From positions 62,001 through 126,000 of the forward strand of contig CALYLX010000077.1 in NCBI GenBank assembly GCA_944990035.1: DNA of 64,000 nucleotides, read 5' to 3'. Of the stretch, positions 1 through 11,110 are shown piece by piece. This DNA comes from Clitopilus passeckerianus (Eukaryota > Basidiomycota > Agaricomycetes > Agaricales > Entolomataceae). How positions within the stretch are numbered: position 1 is the stretch's first letter; every line of letters begins with the position of its first letter. The notes beneath the pieces are model-generated. The model was not told the origin of the DNA. It was given only the letters and a program-made list of their open reading frames with translations, and ran no database searches. Position numbers and translations under genes: made by a program.

Positions 1-134
1 TGTATTTATACTGCTGTAGAATAGTATTTAGATTCGAATGAATGATCACGATTGCCACATTTATCGACATATTTATCCGCTCCCCTTTGGCTGGTTTTCT
101 TACCTTAAGCCCTGTAGTACTCGAAAGGTACGCG

Positions 135-151
135 ACGCGTCCGTCCACGTG
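135..151 (+). promoter_or_regulatory. ACGCGT-N5-CACGTG composite element, copy A
   Basis: ACGCGT at 135-140 and CACGTG at 146-151, followed by ATGGGAA, lie about 130 bases upstream of the ATG at 280. The same pair at nearly the same spacing recurs at 2102-2118 and 4463-4480. ACGCGT matches the yeast MCB core and CACGTG an E-box. Whether these factors act here is inference. Confidence 0.55.
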
Positions 152-279
152 ATGGGAAATATTCCCTTTTACGGAGTCTCTCAGGCTGGAACCAGTGTTT
201 CTTCCCATTCACGCATGGACATTGGGAATATTTCGCAGCCCCGCCAACCAGAACATTACGATTATACTTTCTAGGAGAC

Positions 280-1748
280 ATGTTTGACGTCGAACTTGAA
301 ATAGAGGATGATGGGCCTTTCACCACTGCATCAACTATAGTAACTGGACAATCTGATCGAGATCGAAGGAAGGAATTTCGCCCGCACATTCAATGCTTTC
401 AGCTCAAAGCTAGCGAAAATGGATGCCTACGCTACGATTTATTCGCGAATTCGTATCACAATTACACCGGGTCAATGCTACGAACAGCCTCAGACATCTG
501 GAAGTACATTCACCAGAAGACCTTTCCGCCTCAGAAACGCTCAATGAGCTTCACCCAGTCGATATCCTCCAGAGATCCCCCAACTTAGAGAGCATCCATT
601 TCACCGGCCGAAATTTCTTCAACTCGCGATCACGGCTTTCCTCCTTTTCCAAACTCACAAAAATGGCGATAAGGCTGTCAAAGGCACTGCACAATCAACG
701 CTCATCAGCACGACGCGTACTCGAAACGCTACAGCACTTACCCGATCTGAAGGAGCTCGCGCTTCTGGATATCTTTGAACCATTAAAAGTCGAGGATATG
801 CCATGGTATAGAGCGCGGTCACCTGTCGCTCTTCCCGCACTCAACGACTTATGGCTGGGAGCCAGCGCCGAATTATTGCATCTCTTCCCGGACTGTATTC
901 GGTATCCTTCCTCAGCCTGGGTCGAAGTTGAAGTCCAGGACCGACAGGACGAGGTAAGGGAGCACCCGTCCCAGAGACATGCCTTGCTCGGCCTTCTTGC
1001 CACAACCACCGGTCGATTAACGCCCCTAGTTAGCAGCCTAAACGTGTACCACGAACCCCGCGACGGAGAGCTGACATTATCCTTTACTCCGGCCACAGAC
1101 ACCCAGGGATGCGAGGCATCTCAGTTTCCCAAGGAGTTTGGCCTAGGGGCTCGCATATTCATTCCTTCATCGGAAAAAGCAGGAATGGAAGTGCTTGCAG
1201 CACTCCCTTCAACATGTCCCCTAATCAACATTCATCATTTGGAGTACCAACTTCCTTTCTCTCACACTACAGTTTGGAAAGCGTTCAGTGCTTTACCACA
1301 CCTTCGAAGCATCAGTTTGCACCCAAACTGCCACCCAACTTTTGCAAAAGTTTTCGCAAGTGTTCACCCATCCGGAGAGAATGTTTTCGAGCCCTGGGAC
1401 TTGGCAACAGGCGTAGCGCTCAACTTTAGCGGCCTGGTACAGATCTCACTGAGAGGACAGTCGCCATCAAATAGGCCCAATTTCTCATTTTTATTCGAAG
1501 AATTGCGGAGAATAAATCTTGCCCGTCGAAGCTGGCTATTGGCCTGGAGCCAACGACAGCGGGTCATCCCGGTAAGGCTGTTCTCCTTGTCTACTATCCT
1601 GATAAAACTAACTGCAGTTCCACTGGGTTACTCCACCCTCTTTTTTAGCCTAATCTCGACATCCCATTTATTCCTATCTCAGAGAGAGTCCATTAAGTTA
1701 CATCCAGATGTGTGCTGCGAACCGGTAATACAAGCTGTACTACTTTAG
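280..1748 (+). pseudogene. F-box/LRR-like paralog lacking its F-box region
   Basis: A long open frame (about 423-1748) matches the middle and C-terminal parts of the intact paralogs at 6862-8603 and 9039-10742: the block ending in DILQRSPNLESIHF, the LGASAELLHLF block, and the C-terminal NLARRSW block. A separate short frame from the ATG at 280 reads MFDVELEIED, which resembles the 31-nt first exons of the paralogs (MFELDVEPAE, MFGTNFKLEN). The F-box and about 150 residues that should lie between them are absent, and no GT donor exists where the paralogs splice after 31 nt. The simplest reading is an internal deletion. The paralogs end near 1550-1570, where a GTAAGG donor also lies, so the tail to 1748 may not be coding. 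It could still make an LRR-only protein. Confidence 0.6.
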
Positions 1749-2101
1749 GAAGAGCTTATCTGCTTTTTTGTTACCTTTTTTATATTGTATGACACAAAAA
1801 GAGACCTGAAACGATTTAAAATGCATTGGTGGTGTGCGTGCTCCCTAGTGTGAGAGGCTCCGTTGCTCAGGCCGAGAAGAAATTGTCGTAGACTTGAGAG
1901 CGATGCCAGGACCATGATACACACGAGTACCGTGGGTATATCCATGGTTGTTAGAAGGACATTGATGCAATAAATTGGCCAATTCTCATCTTTGCGGGCA
2001 TCCTACATCGGTAATTTTATCACCTGATGATTCTGGTTACTATTTACCTTAATACTGTAATTTAATAAGTACACGTACAGCCAACCCGAAGTTGGATCGC
2101 G

Positions 2102-2118
2102 ACGCGTCGTTGCACGTG
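2102..2118 (+). promoter_or_regulatory. ACGCGT-N5-CACGTG composite element, copy B
   Basis: ACGCGT at 2102-2107 and CACGTG at 2113-2118, followed by ATGCGAA, lie about 95 bases upstream of the ATG at 2214. Flanking bases (GCG before ACGCGT, ATG after CACGTG) are shared with copies A and C. Confidence 0.55.
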
Positions 2119-2213
2119 ATGCGAACTACTTGCTTTCTTTGAATTTCCTGAGCTTTAAGTTTCAGTAGAGTTTCAGCGAGTTGGCTCTCGCCACTGGCAT
2201 CGACTGGCAAACT

Positions 2214-4045
2214 ATGTTTATTGTCACAGTTGACGTTGACGCAAGCTACTCATCTACGAAGAATATCATGCAGGGTGTGCCGATGCATTATCAAGCGTCT
2301 GATGCAAGGGACTTCTTCGAGGACGCTAAATTTCGACTGTCTGGACATGGTGAGGGTTACAGTCAGCGATGAGATCCTTTCGTTCTTGACTGAAGTGGAA
2401 TCTCGGAAGCTCACGACAATCTATTCGAAAGCACCGGCATCTTTAACAACCCGATGGCAAAGCAAACGGCATTTGCCATAATCATGGAAGAAATTTGTTA
2501 CCTTCAGAACATCATTCGTGATTACGAAAAACAGATTGTTGCCTGTAAAGAGAAAATGCGGTTCTGGCAATCGCGACAGAACAGGCTCTGCGACATAGCT
2601 CGCCTGCCAGATGATATTCTTCTCAAAATCTTCACCTATTTCGCCCATAATGCTGGAGAAACCGTGGAATCGACGAAGGAATGGTTGAGTGTTACCCATA
2701 CGTGTTCTGATTGGCGTCGACTCGCTCTCAATACGCCGTTCCTCTGGAGATGGCCATGCCTTCTAGTACACCCTAGCCTAGCTTCAATTCTGCTCGAACG
2801 AGCAGCCACAACTCCACTGTCACTTACAATTGACCAACCAGTGATACAACAGCTGTCGGGAGTTCAGTCTACCACTGATAGATATCAGGCCAGCGCAATG
2901 GTCTTGGCCGGTCAGACTGTGAGTCGCATACGAGCTCTCAGGCTGAAGCAACGCAACACTCCTCATGATATGCTTGGATACGGCAAACTCCTGGCCCTCC
3001 TCAACGAAGGGAGAGCGACTGAGATAGAATTCCTTACTCTGGAAACCAGTCCAGTAGTTGCTCATGGCGATGGCCTTGATCTGGTTGGACTGGTTCGAAC
3101 TGCGCCCAAACTTCGGCGCATAACGCTTGTCAATCGGACATTCATGCACGTCTCCCCTTGGTCGCCCTCCTCCCCTTACTTGACTCACTTAGCAATACAT
3201 TTGGCCACAGCCGCGGTGAACCAACGATCGCCGCTATCACAAGTGCTATCAACCCTCAAATGTTTACCCCGCCTTGAATCCCTCACTTTGTTCCATGTCT
3301 TTTGTGCTTTAAAATCGGTCGACCTCGAATATTGTCAAAATCTCCAGCGGCCAATACCCATGATAAGCTTGAAGGTTTTGCACCTCAAATCCAGTGCACA
3401 AGCTACCCAGCAGTTTTGGAGCACATCACCTATCCCCTGACCGCCAAAATCTCCTCGCAAGGTCTATGGGACGATGGTGGAGAGCCTCATATAGCTCACC
3501 ATGATTCCTTACGTGGCCTTCTCCTAGTAGTCTGCTCCCGTGTTTGCCAACCAGTTCGTTCATTAAGCCTCTTTCGCCGCAACGGAGACTACCTGATTGG
3601 TGTCGACAGCGAGGAGACATTCTACGTCACGAATGCCCTTTTGGTCATTCCTGCGGTCCCAGCTTTCATCGGCGAACTAGCCCACCTCGATGTCTTCAAG
3701 CACTTGAAGCTACTAGCCTACTTTTTAGATTTCTCTGATATGGGTACATGGAAGGCATTTGGATCCCTCGACAGCTTGGCGGTGATCCATCTGTCGATGT
3801 CCCGGCACCCCATTCTTTTGCGAGTCTTAGCGACTTTCCGGCCTTCGGGAGAAAGCATCTTTGAGCCCATCCTTCCCCAGGAAGGCCATAGACCGCAGCT
3901 CTATTTTGGTGCACAGGAAGTTGAATTTCTAATTTCTGAGAAACTTGCGGATGCGCGAGAGCTCGTAGAGTGCCTGAATAGAGTTCTCAGGGCTCGCAAG
4001 GTCTGGCTGGCTTCTGTGCTGTCAGAGGGTGAGTTGATGACTTAG
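2214..4045 (+). CDS. F-box/LRR-like protein with a 1-nt frameshift
   Basis: Probable substrate-recruiting subunit of an SCF-type ubiquitin ligase. The ATG at 2214 opens MFIVTVDVD, like the paralog N-termini. A GTGAGG donor at 2350 and an acceptor ending at 2409 (60-nt intron) join it in phase to the frame containing AKQTAFAIIMEEICYL, which is shared with the 6862 gene. The F-box (LPDDILLKIFTYF, then HTCSDWRRLALNTPFLW) lies at about 2604-2745. LRR-like repeats follow. At 3414-3417 the frame breaks inside a TTTT run. One extra T would restore TQQFLEHITYP, aligning with LHLFLDSIQYP of the 6862 gene, and the second frame then continues to 4045. It is a recent pseudogene or a base-calling error. 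A GTGAGT at 4029 could splice to a further short exon. Confidence 0.7.
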
Positions 4046-5324
4046 GAGGTACTTTCTTCAAAACCATTGAATCCTTCTTACAGACACATTATCGTAGGAC
4101 AACTCGGAGAGCCCACAAATGTCAAGCAGGAACAAGCCCAGGAATCCAGTTTCCTCGCAGTTATAATCAATGTGCGCTTAATTATATATTAATACAATTA
4201 TCATACGGGACTCAGAGGTCAATGTATTGCGTGGCCCACTTCTAAGTGAGATTGTAAGGCATAGTGTGGGCGACAGACGAGATGATTCCCATCTGGCGAA
4301 GGAGACGCGCCTCACGCTAGTGGTGGCCCCTCAACACCAAAATTGTTTCGGGGAGCACAAGCTTCACATATACAGAAGTGCAGGGCTCTACTATTCTGCA
4401 ATTTGGATTAGAACCTTCGAGTTGGCCTGAACGCAACCAATCTCGTTGTGGGGTCGTACGCGACGCGTTTTGGCCACGTGATGGGAACCTTTTCGTCTGT
4501 AGACCCATTCGAGCTGGCAGTACTTCACAGGCACGGCTTACTGCCTACGTCTCAATACACAAGAAATACGCCAGGTGCGCCGGCATGCAGGAAGTCGTCA
4601 AGGCACTTAATGTAAACCTTCATCTGGAACCACGCCATCCGCTTTGTGCTCTCGATGACAAACAGTCAAGCTGAAAGTTTCGATTTAGTATGGATCATGA
4701 TTTTGGTGAGCCAATATTTGAGCTACCCATCCTCACCCTTACTAAAGAGCTGTTAGACCTAAAGTTTTGTTTCAACCCCATCGGGACCTAGAACTTGCCC
4801 TTGTAGTGAGGATTCGCTTTAGCCACCCTTCCGACACCATTAAACGGCCTTCTCGCTAGTTTCAAGAACTCATCAAAGCAGTTGGGCTTGCTTGAGATTG
4901 TCGCCTCGTAGACGCCAGGAACTGAGCATCAAGCAGATCAGAGGTGAGTCTCAATTGATTGGTATATTCGCAATTTGACATTGATGAACGTTTCAAGCGA
5001 TGGTCGCCCCCTCCGCTCCGAACGAGATCCAAAGGCTGGATCCTTTTGGGGAGAAAGCCGAGGATGGTTCACTTCTTGCGCTCCTTCAACCGTGGACTCC
5101 GATGTAACAAATTCAATCCAACTCAGCACACGCCCTAGCCAAAAGACTGGAGGCCCAAATTTACCAAGGCGTTTTTCGGTCGACATTTCATGATATTGCG
5201 TCTGTTTATCTAGCAGCGCCCCCGCCTCACCAATGCCATCAAATTATCTGTCGAGGTGCGGATCAGGAAAAAAGATACGATTCCATCCTTGAAGAGCATG
5301 GAAACATTCCAGCCTTAGGAACGT
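4046..5324. other. Intergenic stretch without a recognised gene
   Basis: Short frames on both strands show no recognisable domain. The only structured item is the composite promoter-like element at 4463-4480, which is followed by no F-box coding sequence I can recognise. Near 4691 an ATG opens MDHDF directly followed by a GTGAGC donor, vaguely like the 31-nt first exons of the F-box paralogs. Confidence 0.5.
4463..4480 (+). promoter_or_regulatory. ACGCGT-N6-CACGTG composite element, orphan copy C
   Basis: ACGCGT at 4463-4468 and CACGTG at 4475-4480 are followed by ATGGGAA, exactly as in copy A. The preceding GTACGCG is also shared with copy A. No F-box reading frame follows within the next kilobase, so this looks like the promoter of a lost paralog. 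Confidence 0.5.
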
Positions 5325-5330
5325 TATAAA
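5325..5330 (+). promoter_or_regulatory. TATA box of the secreted-protein gene
   Basis: TATAAA lies 119 bases upstream of the ATG at 5449, with a pyrimidine-rich leader (TCTTC, CTCTCCTC) between. This fits a core promoter with transcription starting about 30 bases downstream. Confidence 0.5.
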
Positions 5331-5448
5331 GGCAGCCAGAGCTGGGACTGATTCTTCAGTCGAGCAGGTCTCACTCGCCATCCTTCTTTGCCCTTCGTTT
5401 CTTCTATCCGCTGAATCCTCTCCTCACTGCATCTCTCCTCCCACCATC

Positions 5449-6594
5449 ATGCCCACCAGTAAAATACAAGTTTCTGCTACCATCGTGATCCTCGCTCTGG
5501 CGGCAGGGTATACGTTGGCCATACCCGCGTAAGCACCTCGCCCCTGGGCGACACATGTTCCTGACGCTACCCTGCAGCCGGGAATCATATCATCCTAACA
5601 CTGTTGGCCATGGCTTGGTTCGCCATAACCGTTTTGAGCTGGGGAAGGGTCTTGTCCAGGTTGGGCCTCGCTCTCTGCGAAAACGTGCCTCGGTGAAACC
5701 CAAGCGCAAGGATCAAGCCGTTGGCAACACCAATGGACAGAATGTCGAATCTAACGGAGAGATTGTGCAACAGGCTATATCGTCAATCATCCATCACCAT
5801 CCTACGTATGTTTAGTCGTTTGTCAGAGTATTCGGTGTTTACATTTCATGTTACAGGTCTAGCGACTCCTCCAGCGGCACTACAACATGCAACAGCTCTA
5901 ACAACGAGTGCACCCAGGGCACTCATCCTATTGGTATGTTTATCCTCGATGCTGTCTTTGAGTTGTTTACTTAACCAAACTTCTCGAAGGGTCCGAGACA
6001 AGTAAATCTGTGAAGACAGCGGCATCTCATGGGAAACACGGCCACGGCTCGACCAAGAAGGCAAAAAAGCGTAAACACGAGAAGAGATCCGGCTTGCCCA
6101 GTTACACGTCGGACGAAGACATCACAGCCCGAAACCTTCTTAAGCAAGCTGCGACGGAGATAGGGACGGGTATCGCCCATGCTAAAGCCATGGAATTCGG
6201 CAAGAACAAGATTAACGAATGGACCCATAAGCCCAATCCTGGCTACAAGTACTCGGAGACTTGGGATCCCGCTGCGCGCTTGAGGAAGGGGCTGAATACG
6301 CTGAAGGCTGCTCAGGCGTTTAGCCATCAGCGAACACCGGCTCAAAAGGCAGAGTTGTCGAAGAAGAAAGCGAGCCTTCTCGAACATGGGATGAATCCTC
6401 ATGCTCACCCAAAGCTAGTCCAGTACGTTTTACCTCTACCATCCCCGTATAAGCCCTGTACTGATTCGTGAACTAGGGCGGCCGTAGCGTCTGGTACACT
6501 CCATGCGGGTGCCAAGAAACGTAGTCCGGAGGACTTAGTTGATGAGCTGGTGGCTCGGGCGATGGCGTTTGACGAGATGAATGATTTGGATTAG
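5449..6594 (+). CDS. Secreted basic protein with Kex2-type site (five exons)
   Basis: Exons 5449-5528, 5578-5805, 5857-5933, 5990-6422 and 6477-6594 splice in phase at GT-AG sites to give 311 residues ending in MAFDEMNDLD. Residues 1-25 form a classic signal peptide (short basic head, then VSATIVILALAAGYTLA). A dibasic Lys-Arg at about residues 62-63, in RSLRKRAS, looks like a Kex2 processing site, so residues 26-63 could be a propeptide. The middle is very basic and Lys/His/Gly-rich (HGKHGHGSTKKAKKRKHEK), while the C-terminus is acidic. Only two cysteines are visible, both in the Ser/Thr/Asn-rich third exon. I recognise no domain. It could be a secreted peptide precursor or a small effector-like protein. 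It sits alone inside the F-box cluster. Confidence 0.72.
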
Positions 6595-6861
6595 GAGACT
6601 ACAGGTAGTATTAGTGTTGGTGCATGTTGTATTCCTTCGAAGATTCTTTCCAGTTGCTGCTCATTTCTTAAGAACCAACTGCACGAAATATTATGGAGAA
6701 AGGGATTGGCAGCGTTCACGTCGACTCTTGCACTACTGACATGCGGGTCGATAAACAAAGACGACTCATGTGCCACATGCTGCGGGATACGTACGTTATG
6801 TCGTCAACGCCTCATGATAAAGACTTAAAACGTATTGCTTATCCCTACCAGCCGGTGAAGA

Positions 6862-8603
6862 ATGTTCGAACTAGATGTCGAACCAGCGGAAAGTAAGTGA
6901 CATCGCACCTATCAATCTCTATCGATTGGTTCAGGTGCTGACGTGACTTTGAAGATGTGAGATTGTTCAACACACGCAATGCCTCCAGCTTCAGAGTAGC
7001 AAAACAGCACGCATACGCTACGATCCATGAAGAAATCAGCTATCTGCGGAACGCTATACGTGCAGCTGAAAAGGTCATCGTCGAAGGACAACGGTCGATC
7101 CTTTGGTGGAAATCCTGCCACAACGCCCTCAGCAATATTTCACGCCTTTCAGACGAGATCCTCATTGAGATCTGGAAACACTTGGCATTCAATCCGGATC
7201 GCGTGTCAACCCAATGGCTGAGCATTACTCATGTATGCTCCCATTGGCGTCGAGTGGCCCTAAACTGCCCAGTGCTGTGGACTTGGCCTTGTTTACGCCG
7301 TTCGGAAGTGGCTTCCCTCCTGCTGCCACGGGCAAGGACATCTCCATTGACCCTCGTCATTAATGCAGGTGACCTAACCCAACTCTTGACAATTTATGGG
7401 GACGATCCTGCCATACGACTAGCAGGTTCTATCTTACACCTCAGCTGGGCAATCATTCTCAAACTCCCATCCTCTGGCTCGCGAATACTTATCCCATGCA
7501 CCTCCTTCGAGGTTTTAGCAAAGTTGGGGCAAGAGGGCGACGCACGACAACTCAGATATATTGAAATCTCCTACCCCGATTACCCTTCCGCAGCAGTTGC
7601 ACAGTCGGACCTGGACCTTATCGAGTTTCTAAGGAAGTCTCCTCAGATACGGGCTTTGAAGCTGGTAGAACGAAATCTCTTCGTTTCACCTCAGAACCTA
7701 ACTTCTGGTTCCTTCCTCACGGAGTTGCAAGTAGATATTGCCGTTCAGAATACCGGCCAACGCTCATCAATGCGCCAGACTCTTCAAGGTCTGTGTCACT
7801 TGAAGCACCTAAGAGCTCTGACGCTTCTTAATGTTTTCACTATCTTAAATGAGGAAGACATATCGTGGTACCGAAGTAATGGTCACCCAGCCGTTGTCTT
7901 CCCGTCGTTATCTAACCTGGCTCTGGGGGCAAGCGCCCAACTCCTGCACCTTTTCCTCGATTCTATCCAGTACCCTTCCTCGGCACAAGTATCTCTTGAG
8001 GGCCTGTGGGATGAGGCCGGGCCATATGAACCCTACATCGACTCCATGCATAGTCTGTTGGTCGCAACCACGCGTCGAATTACCCCCTCAGTTCGACGTC
8101 TATCCGTGGAACCATGCGGTACGGATAATGATTGGGTCATGTCCTTCGATGAGAGACCCTCCGGGAATGCCAATTACACCGCACAAGTTTCACGACTTAC
8201 CATATTCCTCCCTCCAGCAATCCCGGCAATCCATACTCTACCCAATCTTCTTCACATGTGTCCCCTAAATGAGCTAGAACGGCTCACATATAGTCTTCCT
8301 TCATCCAATGTGGATGTATGGAAAGAATTTGGAGTTATCGAGCATCTTCAGAACGTTGAACTGGATACCGACGATCATCCCACATTTTTGAAGGTGCTTG
8401 CAAGCTTCCGGCCTTCCGGATGCACAGTCTTCGACCCTTGCCCTTCGTTCAATCAACCGGTCGCAGAGACTCTTTATTTCAACCACCCAGAGTTTTCAAT
8501 TACCTGGTTAGCCAGCTGCAGTCCCCATTCAACTTGGTTGCGGTCCGAAGAATCTCAGCGAATATTTGCCGCTCGTCGTAGTTGGCAGACATTACGACGT
8601 TGA
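6862..8603 (+). CDS. F-box/LRR-like protein, intact
   Basis: Likely SCF ubiquitin-ligase adaptor. The F-box binds Skp1 and the repeat region would bind a target. Exon 1 is 6862-6892 (MFELDVEPAE plus one base). A GTAAGT donor, a CTGAC branch site and an acceptor ending at 6954 give a 62-nt intron. Exon 2 (6955-8603) continues in phase to give 559 residues. After a short helical segment (IHEEISYLRNAIRAAEKVI) comes the F-box (LSDEILIEIWKHLAF, then ITHVCSHWRRVALNCPVLWTWPC). LRR-like repeats fill the rest. The best conserved blocks against paralogs are LALGASAQLLHLFLDSIQYPS, EGLWDEAG and the C-terminal IFAARRSW. No frame disruptions are seen. The 31-nt first exon matches the length of that in the 9039 gene. 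Confidence 0.85.
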
Positions 8604-8964
8604 CAAAGCTCAGGTACACATTGATATAGCGTCCGGCCGAGCCGATTCCACATCTATGCGGACAGGTTTTAGCAGTGCAAGCTTATTCTGACCATCGTCC
8701 AAGGATCATACAGTTGTCGTACACCGCATCTGTTATTCTATACTCCTAGCAAACTTACCAATAGATCAAGGGTGCTTTTCTATACATACACATCGAAGAA
8801 TCATACACGCATTTGTCGCTCCTCCAGAAGTCAAGTCGAAAAGAAAACTGCGAGCTGCAAAACCGATTCAACTGTGGCTGCCAACTTGAAACCTACATCT
8901 TTTCCTGGTTGCACTTTTCCAAATAGCCCCATTAAGCCTTGAGCTCAAGCGCTCAAGAGCGACT

Positions 8965-8970
8965 CACGTG
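8965..8970 (+). promoter_or_regulatory. CACGTG E-box-like site upstream of the 9039 gene
   Basis: CACGTG preceded by GCGACT lies 69 bases upstream of the ATG at 9039. The ACGCGT half of the composite element is not intact here, so this is a weaker member of the group. Confidence 0.3.
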
Positions 8971-9038
8971 CATTGCGTAACCAACACCTTGTGCCCTCAC
9001 CGTCATCGTACAGGACGAACCTGGTTAGAGAGAACGAG

Positions 9039-10742
9039 ATGTTTGGTACCAATTTTAAGCTAGAGAATGGTAGGTCAAGGTGCGCCTGAACGTCGAAATC
9101 CTTTCTCAGTTCTGAAGTACTCAAAGGTCGAAGGATCTCAAATGAAGCTCCGGATGTGTCCAAACCCGCTGACAGGGGAAGTTACGCAATTGTGGATGAA
9201 GAAAATGGTCACAGCTCGACCTCTCATGGGAAATCTCATCACCAAATCAATGGCAACATCTCACATGTTCCAGACGAGATTCTCTTTGAAATCTGGAAAT
9301 ACCTTGTTTTCACCCCAGATTGCGTGTCGCTGGAATGGTTGACGATCACTCATGTATGTTCTCATTGGCGTCGGATTGCCATGAGCTTCTCACTACTGTG
9401 GAGTCGGCCGTGCCTGCGCTGCCCAGATGCGGCTTCACAATTGCTGGAGCGGGCCGGGACGTCCAAATTAAACTTGGAGATTACTGTCGTAGAGTTGTTG
9501 CAACTCTCAGGCCATGGAGGCAATCCTGCCTTAGAACTGGCAAGCTCTATCCTACATAATGCCGAGGCGATCATCCTCGAACTCCCCAACCAAAACTCGA
9601 CGGCACCCATGCATGACTCAGACCTTCGAAGGTTTCTGGCGCGTTTGCGGAGCGAAGACGCCACACGTAACCTCAAATACCTCACCCTGAGCTATCCAAG
9701 ATTTCCCTCCGCGACATTGCTACACCCGGACTTGGATCCCACCGATATTGTAGGGAAATCTCCACAACTGCAGCATGCTACGTTTCTAAATCGAAATCCG
9801 TTCGATTCTCCCTCTCCCCTCACTTCTGTCCCTTCTCTAACAAGGTTGTGGGTGGAGATGCACGCAGCACCAAGTCACAATCAGTCCTCTTCGACGAGTC
9901 AGGTCCTTCAGGTCCTGTGTTGCCTCGAAAACCTGACATCTCTTACACTTTTCCGTGCCTTCAAGCCGTTGGACAGGGAAGATGTGGCACGGTACAGGAG
10001 TCCCCGCTCGCCAGTTACATTACCAGCGCTATGTGACCTTCAAATCCAGGCCAGCGTTCAAGCGTCCCACGTTTTCCTCGACTCCATTCAGTATCCTTCC
10101 ACAGCATCGATATATGTCGAGGGCCTGTGGGATGAGGCCAACGGGTATATATCTGGCATTGACTCCTTACGAGGACTATTGGAAACAACCACATATCGGA
10201 TAACCTCTCCAATTCGATGTCTGTTATTGGCACCAGTCGCATCAGACGATGATTGGTCAATATCCTTCTATGCGGCCAACCCTTCAGGCGAAGGCCTCGT
10301 TCCGCAGCTTCAGCTCTTCCTCCCTCCCTCAATCCAGACACACGATATTGCACCAGAATTGCCCCGCCTATGCCCACTGAATGAACTGAAAACCTTCAAA
10401 TATACCCTTCCTTCTTCCACTCCGGATATATGGAAATCCTTTGGATCTCTCGACAATCTTCGCTGTGTCATGTTGAATACCAAGCACCACCCCACTTTCT
10501 TGGATGTGTTTGGCAGCTTACGCCCTTCGGGAAACACAGTTTTCAATCCGGATCGTCGACTTTTATGGCGACCCGATCCTCTCGAGAGGAAGGACACCCC
10601 TTACTTCAGCCATCCACAATTTTCTGTCCGCTTACTGGCCAACAGCCCCAAGTCAGTTTGGCAGCAACGCGAGGAAACCAATAGGATAAGTTCTGCTCGT
10701 GAATGTTGGGAGATCTACTCGCGTTTCGCATATAGACCCTAG
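9039..10742 (+). CDS. F-box/LRR-like protein, intact
   Basis: Close paralog of the 6862 gene. Exon 1 is 9039-9069 (MFGTNFKLEN plus one base), the same 31-nt length and phase as its neighbour, with a GTAGGT donor. In-phase acceptors end at 9117, 9126 or 9147. I prefer 9126 (57-nt intron), giving about 548 residues. The F-box is VPDEILFEIWKYLVF, then ITHVCSHWRRIAMSFSLLWSRPC, at about 9266-9419. LRR-like repeats follow with the family blocks ASHVFLDSIQYPS, EGLWDEANGY, FGSLRPSGNTVF and the C-terminal ISSARECWE. The frame is open to the stop at 10740-10742. It most likely acts as an SCF adaptor, target unknown. Confidence 0.83.
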
Positions 10743-10819
10743 AGTATTCATCTCACTGTCTCAACTACTTTCTATCTACTTCCTCACACGGTTATGGACA
10801 AAGAAAATAATGTTTGGTC

Positions 10820-11110
10820 ATCTTCCATGCGCCAATTCTTCAAACTCTATGCTACCTCTGAAACCTATGATTCCTCACACTTTTCCGCCCTTTTAAACCG
10901 CTTGGAGCTGAAGATTGAACATGATGGCAGAATCATGATGTATACTAGCTCTCCCGTTGTATTCCCGTCACTATCTGATCATCCATCTTTCCCTTCACTC
11001 TATCTGGTCTCCTTCTTCGGCATATCTATATCTCTAGGCCTGTGGGAGGAGACCCTCACATCGAACCCTGCAATGATTATAGCGATCCATCGGGTGGCGC
11101 GCGAAGTGTG
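10820..11110 (+). pseudogene. Relic of an F-box/LRR-like paralog
   Basis: Degenerate frames retain order and words of the neighbouring genes: sequence near 10890 resembles the TLFRAFKPLDREDV region, and near 11030-11080 the frame reads SISISLGLWEETLTSNPAM, matching ASIYVEGLWDEANGYISGI of the 9039 gene. Stops and frame changes interrupt it, and no F-box is present. It is a decayed tandem copy lying directly downstream of the intact gene. Confidence 0.45.

Noticed and set aside
155..240. Inverted pair GGGAAATATTCCC / GGGAATATTTCGC as a regulatory hairpin
   Set aside because: Not shared with the other promoter copies and separated by about 60 bases; likely chance in AT-rich flanks.
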